From NCBI GenBank assembly GCA_949987705.1, contig OX465282.1:127120310-127184309 (forward strand): a stretch of 64,000 nucleotides of DNA. The letters run 5' to 3'. The position numbers and the translations under genes were made by a program. The notes beneath the pieces are model-generated. The model had not been told where the DNA came from, ran no database searches, and saw nothing but the letters and a program-made list of their open reading frames with translations. This DNA is from Thereva unica. Lineage: Eukaryota; Arthropoda; Insecta; Diptera; Therevidae. The stretch's first letter is position 1; each line of letters begins with the position of its first letter. Below, one piece after another: positions 55,646 to 64,000 of this stretch.

Positions 55646-58600
55646 GAAACGGTCTTAAAAATAAGTTTGTGAAAGATACTCAGATCAGTTTTTCAGAAAA
55701 TCAGAAACCATAGAAGCTCTTCACCGATGGCATCCTGACTCTACCCCAAAACTAGTAAACCATTGTTGATAATCATGGAGCAAAGTTGGTTTAAATAAAT
55801 TTATGTTCACACTAAAATAAAGCCTTTTTACAGAACTAATAGACTAGGTAGGCTACTTTTAAACTTTGTTTTCAGTTTGTTTTTCAAAATCATAACCTTC
55901 ACTTGAACGAGTTTTCAATAAATGAAAACAGGAAATTATTTTGAAAAATAAAAAAGATATGGCGCTTTTCATTTGAATGGTTTCAGTTCATAAACTAAGC
56001 TGCTAGGAAATTCCATGTAATTTTAATTACTACAAATTTGCACTTATTAAAAATAATATGGATTTGTATGTATGTATGTATGTATGTATGTAATGTTATC
56101 TCTGTACCAGGTCAAGTATTTTTCACCCCGTGTAGAGTAAGCCAAGTTCCACATTAATCATTGTTATGAGATAACGCATTCCACAAATAAGTTCCATTGG
56201 AATCCTAAAGCCACACAGAAACTCACAACAATAGAAAAGAATGTAAACTTTCTACGTTTTTTTTATGTCAACTTGTAATCTACTTTTTCGGTCACTGATC
56301 ACAACCAATAGGATTAGACACGACCAACAAAACTTTTATGATATCAAATCAATATTTTACGCTCCTTCCGTTGAAATGTCCCAGTTCTGTGGGTGTGTAG
56401 TTGTATAGCACACAGGTAAGAAATATCAATCTAAATACGAACCAATCAACAACCTTTAAGAATTGTCAAATAAGAAACCGGAAATTCCCGTCATAATTTC
56501 ATATGATATGAAACAATTTTCTCCAGGTTATCTGCTCTCATAAATTAATCCGACGGAGCCCCAGCAACCCTGTCCTGTCCGTTTTCGGTATTCCGCTCCT
56601 TTTACCTTTTGATCCGAAAAAAGTCGAAATTCCGCTTTTAATATCGGCTCATAAATAACTCGAGCAGAAGCCCGAGTCGTATCCACGTCGAACTTAATAC
56701 AATGAGGAAGCCTTGGGGGAACTTAATCAAATCAGAAATGTTTTAAAAAATTCAATAAATCAAGTCCAGGGAAGATTTTGAGGGATATCTTGTTATTTCC
56801 TTATCTGAAAGGGATTCCTTCAACTCCAACGAAAGTGAAGAGATATTGCTGAAAGGAAGGCTTTATAAAAGGCCTTTTGTGTGTTTGCCTGAGAAAGGAA
56901 AAAAAATAGGAGAAATAAGAAGAAGAACAAGAAGACGATGCTGGAGAGTATCTCTCCACCTCGGCACATAATGCCAGAGCCCATGAAGCACATTCTTCCG
57001 CTGGCATCCACCTGGCTCGATATCTTTTCAGGTATATTTATCACGATTTCTGGAATATTTGCGTGAGGAAATTGCCAGTACAAAAGGATGAATGGGAGAC
57101 AGTCATGAAAAGGAACAGCCGCTGTGCATCAACATGGCAGAAAAATGTTTGATCCACCCTCACCTGGCCAGCTTGAGATGCCTGACAATTTACCTGTCAA
57201 TGGTGAGTATCCAGTGAACTTTCGCAATCACCCCCGTCCAGCAAGTCGCAATTTTTCCGCAATTAGATTTCCTCTCTCGCATTGGCAATTGTCGGTCTAT
57301 GGTGCACGCCGGTGCATACAGTGTGTGCAGTCGTGCGCTTGTAATACTCTCCCCGGCGACATAATGCACGACGTCCATAAATTTTGTTACCTTCAATACC
57401 TGTTGACCACTGGAATAATGGCAGCACGGTACCTCTCGGTTCACGGCTGCCAACAATGCCACTAAACATGCCAGCGACTGCCATGCTAACTTCGCTAAAT
57501 TAAGCCTAAACGGGGGGCGGGGGCAAGACCGGCGCGGGACTAGCTGATCGCGTAACACTTTCCTTTGATGTGAAGCTGCGCAAGTGAATTGCGTGCGTTG
57601 CATGCGATGTTATCGCCATGTATGGAGGCGGCTGTGCAAAAGTTTCTCGCACTAATGATGGCAAGAAATTGACTTTCGGATTGTCGCTTTTCAATCTCCA
57701 GCTTTAATGGCGACTCCCACTTGGAAGGTGTTATCTAGATGCGTAGCCGTTAATATGAAATTTTATATCCAGTTTCGTTGTAGGAAATTCTTCTGTGGAA
57801 CAACGCTCCTAACGCTCTGAGGACAGATGCTTTAATCTTTAATGAATGGGTGAATGGGCAACTCGCGGATGATTTCATTGGTTAGTCTACAGCGCAGACG
57901 CACAGAGTACGTAATTTTAATTGAAAATAATTATTATGAATTCAATTGAATCTTTAATTTAGTTCTGTGTTTCATCATGAGAGTTACTTAGTAGCTGGAA
58001 ATGGGGCAATTTGTAATTCCAATAAAAAAACTAAAACGATATAAGATGAAGGACTATGTAAAAATTGACTTAAGTCTCGACTTCCATTGACGCAGATTAA
58101 TTGATACAACAACAGAATGTCGAGGAGGCACGCATAAGATTATCTAGAAGTCTGTAGCAGTAGTTTCACAACTTCTACTTGTAACTGAACGACCACGTAC
58201 TTTAGAAATTTCTAGCATTCACCTTGCATTGTTTCTATTACTGGCAAATAACAGAAACTAACACGATAGGTGGTATTCGTTCACTTTTTATTTTGCAAAA
58301 CACAAAACAACTTTTTTTCTTTTGTAAAATACAAAATCTTGATTAACTCTTATGGAATTACTGATTGAAATTGTATAGCTCGGTAGATATTATCAGCAGG
58401 TGTTGTCCTCGTATTATAAACTTCAATTTCTTTCCGCAGAGCATAGAAATTATTAATGCTAGTTGGCGTTTCTTGAAAAAATATATAATTTCTTGGTGCT
58501 GGGCTTGCATTATCGAAAGCGTTGGAGTATCGTCATCAACAATGCTAGGCGATGGATTAGAGGGGACTGATAAGCAGTGATAATTCGAATTTAGAGTTGG

Positions 58601-58725
58601 GCTAGCTGCAAAACTCCTTTAATAATAATTAATAATTTGATAAATACACATGGAGTCTAGAATAGAAATCCATGTATACGATATATCCCAAAATCAGAAG
58701 GCCATTGATAATTATAAAGCCATAA
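55646..58725. other. no gene seen; (GTAT)n at 56065-56091
   Basis: About 3 kb of unique DNA with a tetranucleotide microsatellite. At 57124-57200 a short proline-rich frame (MFDPPSPGQLEMPDNLPVN) is followed by a GTGAGT donor-like word. Without an acceptor or homology it is not called an exon. Overlapping frames at 57.2-57.6 kb look like chance. Confidence 0.4.
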
Positions 58726-58729
58726 TGTG

Positions 58730-58885
58730 GTGCTTATGGTGCGACCGGCGTAGTTGACCAATTGGATTAGGCGCTTGACTCCCATCCCAGAGGTTCGTAG
58801 TTCGATTCTAACCCACAGCCTAATCCAATCCTTTGTCTTCCCAGTTGCCTTCCAACATTCCTTCTGTCTTGCTTCCTCTGTTACG
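58730..58885 (+). mobile_element. tRNA-derived SINE fragment
   Basis: GACCGGCGTAGTTGACCAATTGGATTAGGCGC has an A-box layout, and GGTTCGTAGTTCGATTCTA has a B-box (GTTCGATTC). The stem and anticodon parts are too irregular for a working tRNA. About 70 bp of unrelated pyrimidine-rich body follows. Confidence 0.55.
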
Positions 58886-59289
58886 CAATTATTTGTCAAC
58901 AATCTCTTCGAAGCATAATAAGCGAGGAAGCCATCTTCGAAGTATATTATCTGTTTCGGTAATATTGAATGCGAGTCGTTGGAATAAAAGAAGATATTGA
59001 CGTTGGCAGTTCTTTTATTCTTGCCTCTATACTCTGTCTGACAAGAAATAGCTGTCCGACTTTGCACTCAATGATAGAACCTATAGAAGGTGTACATTAG
59101 GTATGTTTGAACTAAGGAAGTTGGCCAAAGACGCACATAAACCTTGAGAAAAACTAAGCTCCGTTTGATCGCCTCTCCACCTCTTGTACACTCTACGTAC
59201 TTTGGGTTGTCACAAGTCAAGTCATGGTGCAATATATAATATTAAGGCTAATTTGAAAGGACGAAAGAAAAAAGAAGAGCTGGAAGAAG

Positions 59290-59602
59290 TTCGCGCTCTG
59301 AAATCGGATCTGCTGGTGACGACTTACATAGTGAGGTTTATTTGAGTCTTGGGTTCGTACTCAAAAGCTCTATAATCACTTAGGCACTTTTGAGATAAAA
59401 GTCCTTCAGAGAATTTTTAGCTCCTTATGTGAGGGAGCAAGGGGTCAAACGGTAGTAACGGCCTCAGGGACCTTTGTTGGTGCAGGTACATCGAAGAGAT
59501 GAATCGTGAGTAACGCCATCTCAGATCTAAGCTGAGCAGCGTAGCCGTTGTAGGGACCTCTCGTTCGGCCCGCCAGCTAAAGGATCAAAGAAGAAGAAGT
59601 AA
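59290..59602 (+). pseudogene. LINE C-terminal and 3' end remnant
   Basis: The frame LGTFEIKVLQRIFSSLCEGA matches the FERK(V/I)LR.I(F/Y)G segment of LINE C-termini. An RYIEEMNRE-like piece follows in another frame. The end is AGCTAAAGGATCAAAGAAGAAGAAG, nearly the same tail as at 16455-16479, so these are of one LINE family. An internal deletion has removed the rest. Confidence 0.5.
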
Positions 59603-59609
59603 TAGAATA

Positions 59610-59818
59610 TACTAGTGTGAGCAAGACTGTTCTTGCAGTTTTGCCTGATCTTGCAAATTTAGCAAGACAATATAGGACCAGGACAAGACAAGACTGCAAG
59701 ATCAAGATAGCAAAACTTTTTGCTCATCAGTAAGTGCTAAAAGTTTTGCAGTAATGAGCAAAAAGTCTCAGAAAAAATCTTGCAAAAAGTCTTAGAAAAG
59801 GTCTTGTCTTGCACGCTC
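59610..59818. repeat. CAAGAC/GTCTTG-rich internally repetitive block
   Basis: CAAGAC, CTTGCAA and GCAAAA words recur in both orientations, for example GAGCAAGACTGTTCTTGC at the start and AGCAAAACTTTTTGCTCA near 59710. This gives weak inverted symmetry. It lies between two LINE pieces and may be a decayed MITE. Confidence 0.35.
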
Positions 59819-59822
59819 CGCA

Positions 59823-60080
59823 TTAAAACAAGGCTAGTTAACATTAGTCTTATAAACGTCAACACGCCCACAGAAGAGAAGACGGGCGAGGACAAAGAGG
59901 GATTCTACCAAGAGCTAACAGACGCCATCCGGTTAATACCCTCAAATGACATTGAAATGGTGCTTGGAGAAATGAACGCCAAAGTAGAAAAAGAAGAGGA
60001 ATTGTTAGGAGTCATAGGAAAGTATAGTCTACACAACGTTACCAATGACAATGGTAGTAGATTAGATGTTGTTAAAAATT
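59823..60080 (+). pseudogene. RTE-type LINE endonuclease fragment
   Basis: The frame VNISLINVNTPTEEKTGEDK, then EGFYQELTDAIRLIPSNDIE, MVLGEMNAKVEKEEELLGVI and HNVTNDNGSRL is the middle of the apurinic endonuclease domain. The active-site NVHAP reads NVNTP and GD(F/M)N reads GEMN, so the nuclease would be inactive. The LINE match stops near 60080, and the open frame runs on for about 50 codons of unrelated sequence. Confidence 0.75.
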
Positions 60081-60332
60081 ACAAACAATTATTTCATCCT
60101 TTTTTGTGCCTGGCTTTTTTCTCTAAAATCGCTATTTCATACTTTTTAGTCCATTCATTCTTTTCGGGGCAATTTAAAGAAAAATTTATTAAGGTAGGTC
60201 CACACGGAACGGTTTACGTGTGCAAATTGGCTTGTGCAAGTTAATTGGCACAAATAGATCGTTGCGTGTGAACACGACAGTTTGAAATTTAAAAAAAAAT
60301 ATTGTGAGAATATATTGAAAAAAAAGTGCCGC

Positions 60333-60410
60333 AGGCCGTAGAATCGAACTCGTAACCCCACAGACGAGGAGTACGCCCTTATCCGTCATGCGCCATGGCA
60401 AATATTAACG
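60333..60410 (-). mobile_element. tRNA-derived SINE head
   Basis: The minus strand has GCCATGGCGCATGACGGATAAGG (A-box type) and GTTACGAGTTCGATTCTACGGCC (B box). An anticodon-like arm lies between, with partial acceptor pairing to CTGCGGCA. No true tRNA isotype fits. A T-rich stretch follows. Confidence 0.55.
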
Positions 60411-60544
60411 GTGGATTGACTAAATATGTTAATAAATCATTTAAAAAGTCGGTAAAGTAGTTTTCAATTCAAAATACTCTTACGGTCTCCATGAGTATAT
60501 ACGAGAGTTTGTAATTCTGGATTTGGAAAGAGAGAAAATGTCGA

Positions 60545-60625
60545 GCCGTCCCGTTCGGGGTTCAACCTACAGCTACAATGCTATGCTACGCTAGATCAAT
60601 GCCTTAACCGCTCATCCACTTCTAT
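60545..60625 (-). mobile_element. tRNA-derived SINE head, second type
   Basis: The minus strand has AAGTGGATGAGCGGTTAAGGC, like the A box of a serine or leucine tRNA, and GTAGGTTGAACCCCGAACGGG as a B box. An AT-containing repeat sits where the anticodon arm should be, so it is not functional. Confidence 0.5.
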
Positions 60626-60629
60626 CAAT

Positions 60630-61435
60630 TTTGCAACAATAAAGTATATTGTTCGCTGCCTATGAAAGGTTCAGGGTGTACTAAGTTCAACAGCCTCACG
60701 TCGAACCCCTTTATCAGAATTAAGAAAAACTTGCACGGGACCACCTTGAGAAACTACCCTTTCAAACAAACAAAGAAAAAAACAAAAAAGTCATTGGGTC
60801 GCAAAGTTATGCGTGAACAGGACCAAAAATATACCTACACGTCGAATTGATAACCTTGTTCAAATTCTTTCACGGCAAGGAATTTCCTTGGGTTGTCCCT
60901 TAAATTATTTGCGTTGAGTCCAATCACCATATCACCTTAGGGCACGTTAACCCCCTTTTTTATTTCAGAAAAATAATGCTGCCTCATGAAACCAGTACTG
61001 AAATATTCCGGACAATGTTATGGAAAGGAAATTAGGGTCATTCAGCGTTAACGATGAAACATCAAGAGCTTACATCATCACTTGACATCATCTTCTTTCA
61101 ATAATGGACAGTGAAGAGCATCATTTAACATCATTATCAACGATAAGAATTTAACTTTAAAAAAACAAAAAACAAAAAAAACCCAATTTTTACATCCATT
61201 CAACTTTCACTCAAACAAATAATTACTCTGGTAACACTTCTCACATCAATACATACACCAATAAAATTCTCATTCCCGTTTGCGCTATTGAAACAAAGAT
61301 CACTTCAGTCATCCCGTTATATATTTCGATCCCCACTTGAATCGAATTCAAGTAAGTTAATAAAATTCGTTGCGCGCATGAATTTCGCTCTCTTTGGATA
61401 CTGATCGCCGCAGAGGTAAGTTGGCTTGGAGTTAA
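60630..61435. other. no gene seen
   Basis: AT-rich unique DNA with A-runs near 60770 and 61160. Confidence 0.45.
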
Positions 61436-61440
61436 GTTAT

Positions 61441-61755
61441 TAATTTCCCTTTTCCTTCAGTTCTTGGGTACAGACCATGAACTGTTCCTAACAATTTCCC
61501 TTTTCCGTCAGTTCTTGGGTATAGACCATGAACTGTTTCTAACAATTTTCCTTTTCTAAAGTTCTTGGGTATAGACCATGAACTATTCCTAACAATTTCC
61601 CTTTTCCGTCAGTTCTTGGGTATAGACCATGAACTGTTTCTAACAATTTCCCTTTTTCTTAAGTTCTTGGGTATAGACCATGAACTATAATTAACAATTT
61701 CCCTTTCCTCAAGTTCTTGGGTATAGACCATGAACTATTACTAATAAATTTCTTT
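61441..61755 (+). repeat. minisatellite, six units of about 51 bp
   Basis: GTTCTTGGGTATAGACCATG starts units at 61460, 61511, 61561, 61612, 61663 and 61713. Each is followed by AACT(G/A)TT.CTAACAATTTCCCTTTT. Units differ by a few bases, mostly in the pyrimidine-rich joint. Confidence 0.9.
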
Positions 61756-62084
61756 CTTTAAGCTTCTCTTTTGTTTACTAATAACCATCCAAGGCCAACT
61801 TTAGAAATCAGGTGAGTACTTAATTAATACGAAATAATATTTTTCTTTAAAACATATTCTTATATTTTGTGATATGGTGAAATATTTTCTAAACGACTTA
61901 GTGAAGTGATCTTAGTTTACAACGTGGATGAGGATGATAGGTGTTTAATTAGCTTACATCGTTGATGAGGTGTTGTTTAATAGAATCGTGGTTTTTGTAG
62001 CTTACACCATTGTTGAGGGTGATTATCAATAAAGTTTGAGTGGATGTTCACATCGGGTGAATTTGCATAAATTTAACTTATAAA

Positions 62085-62222
62085 TTTATACTTTAATTAC
62101 AATTGAATTTTCCTTTCCATTTGCATATGGAGTTGTTTCTATTTCTTGAATTTATACTTAAATTACAATTGAATTTTCCTTTTCATTTGCATATGGAGCT
62201 GTTTCCATTTCTTGAACTGTTT
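62085..62222 (+). repeat. tandem duplication, two units of 66 bp
   Basis: AATTACAATTGAATTTTCCT begins at 62095 and again at 62161. Both are followed by CATTTGCATATGGAG and TGTTTC.ATTTCTTGAA. The two units are about 95% alike. Looser repeats of a TTAGCTTACA..GTTGATGAGG type lie at 61910-62040. Confidence 0.8.
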
Positions 62223-64000
62223 TTCAGAAACTATATTTGAATTAGTTAATTGCAGTACGACTTATTTATAATCTATATATTTTGTTTGACGAAATGAAAT
62301 TTAATAATTATATTGTTGATCAAATTTAATTACTAATATTGAATAAATAAAATTGGATTATTATTTATAACGTGAATTTTGCCTTTTAATTAGTATGTTC
62401 TGCAACTAGAGGCCAAATGGTGAAATAAGAAATAATTTTCTATTGTTCTTAAAGATTTAAGTGTGATTAAAAAACATATGGTCCTTCGAGCCGGATTAGC
62501 TTAATATGCAACAGAGACTCGTCCGATGGATTCCCTAAATTTATGAGTTTTTTAATACAAAAACAACCTCCTCCCTTTTTGATGTAGGTTTAAAAAGCAT
62601 GTTTGGCATAGTTTCTACTATATTTTCGATTAGAGCTCACTGTTCCACATTGCATTCTAGATAGAACAGTCGACAGTGCGAAAGTGACTTACCTCTGACC
62701 TTCATTCTTTCACATGAAAAATTAATTTTTACATCCGCAAGACAACAATTTAATTTAAAAATTGTTATTACATATGGGTTTGTGTCCCATAAGTAATGTA
62801 GTAATGTAGCAAAATGTGTTTTTGAAGCAAACATTTATAATAGCATCACAGTTTTTTATTCGATAAATCAATTCCACAGCAATTACTTTTGCAACTTTGT
62901 AGAAGACTAGGAATCACTTACTTCCTTAATAAACTTTCTGCAAACACACCTCGAGTTCCAACTTCCAACAATTTATACCACCAAACATTCAAAATATTAA
63001 ATAAACACCCCCAAGATATTAGATCGAAATAAATAACATGTGGAATCCGCTAAATATCCGGTAGGATCATCACTGAACCAGAGAAACAATTTGAACAAAA
63101 TACATCATTTTTCCTGTCGCACACCTTTAAGCAAAAATCTTTTCCCGTTCTATTTCACATAAAACGCCATAAGAGAAATTTATTGTTTCTAATAAATTTT
63201 AATAGCTAAATGCATTTTAATTTAAATTTCGAGAAGCTTAAGCTTGTTTCATTCATCACGTTTTAACTTTCTCGATCGTTAGGATCTAAGAATGCCTCAG
63301 AGTCAGGAATGCGATGATGACTAACAAACTCTCGAGAAAAAGTCATTCTTGTCTATTTTAGAGTACAGATCCAGAAATAAATGACAAATAATTCACAGAA
63401 GCGGCTTTATGTGGATGTATGTACAACATAATAATAACACAGTGTGTTTTTTGTTCTCATTTTTATTTTTATTGTTTCGTTGTTGTTATTGACATGCCTT
63501 TTTGTGAACGAGTGTTTCGCGCATGCTTGGTATGATTGTTATGTTCGTATAGAAACGAAAAACAAATGGTCACAAGTCATCAATTCGCAGTAATCTATTA
63601 ATATCTGAAACGGTTTATTAACTAAAAACTGTTCCATTCAGACCTAATTGGAATATTTATTTGTTCTGTTCGCGAAATCAAAGTCCCATGGCGCTGCTGA
63701 ACTTGTCGTCAGTTGAATTTTACTTAAGCTTGTCAAGCGAGTCGGTGGCTGGCTGGGCTTCTGAAAGCGACTTGCGCAAGTTATGCAATCTCTATCGAGT
63801 AATTATTTTGGAAATGTGCCACAAATCGCTTTGTTAGCATTTGTTTCTAGCATGGCGATTGCTTGTGCTGCAGTTTGCGACAAGTCAAGGCTCTTCTGGT
63901 TTGTAGTAATCAAGCAGGCTTTGTTCAATCATTCGGATTTTAGAGAAAAAGTTCACTTGAATCGGAAAATAATCAAATAATGCCCATTCTGTTCTCGCCA
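62223..64000. other. no gene seen
   Basis: AT-rich unique DNA. The last frame (63783-63980, 65 codons) has a hydrophobic stretch, IALLAFVSSMAIACAAV, but no start context, homology or conserved feature that would support a gene. Confidence 0.4.

Noticed and set aside
57124..57206. Possible coding exon with a GTGAGT donor
   Set aside because: Only about 27 codons of unremarkable sequence, no acceptor or start context, and no recognised homology.
1..64000. CRISPR array, prokaryotic operon or phage region
   Set aside because: The tandem repeats found (51 bp and 66 bp units) are contiguous minisatellites without unique spacers, and gene density and signals are eukaryotic.

Overview
This is AT-rich eukaryotic DNA, most likely from an insect and plausibly a fly. 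The reasons are decayed RTE-type and RNase H-bearing LINEs, a hAT element with an 8-bp duplication, a Tc1 transposase remnant, several families of palindromic MITEs, tRNA-like SINE heads and a gene end that looks spliced. There is no operon-like packing and no intact long gene. The species call is a judgement from repeat content, not something the sequence proves.

Only one segment looks like a living host gene: a 3'-terminal coding exon on the minus strand at 20713-20997, with an AG acceptor upstream and an AATAAA signal about 30 bp after the stop. Its other exons were not found. A second coding-like stretch at 37965-38360 (-) carries stops and a frameshift and reads as a pseudogene of unknown family.

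Layout. 0-9 kb: a 2.5 kb compound palindrome (670-3208), a dispersed repeat that recurs at 54 kb, and a 265-bp MITE with a TTA duplication. 9-18 kb: LINE remnants, a 939-bp TIR element with a TA duplication, and an old LINE at 14.4-17.3 kb split by a 1.4 kb insertion flanked by an 11-bp duplication. 18-24 kb: a complete non-autonomous hAT holding a nested MITE, a 5S-rRNA-like repeat, the host exon, a Tc1 remnant and a second hAT end. 26-30 kb: two minus-strand LINEs separated by a 5S-like unit. 31-32 kb: a GC-richer unique block with homeodomain-type cores, a candidate enhancer. 33.5-36.1 kb: a second giant palindrome. 37-51 kb: LINE fragments, two MITEs, a tRNA-like repeat, a possible Helitron end and a poly(A)-tailed LINE 3' end. 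51-64 kb: mostly unique AT-rich DNA with LINE and SINE pieces and a six-copy 51-bp minisatellite.

The strongest structural signals are two kilobase-scale inverted repeats, four dispersed copies of a 5S rRNA-like module sharing an upstream block, and three nested or complete insertions supported by visible target-site duplications. Nothing suggests a coordinated multi-gene pathway; the window reads as gene-poor intergenic or intronic DNA built up by successive transposon insertions.
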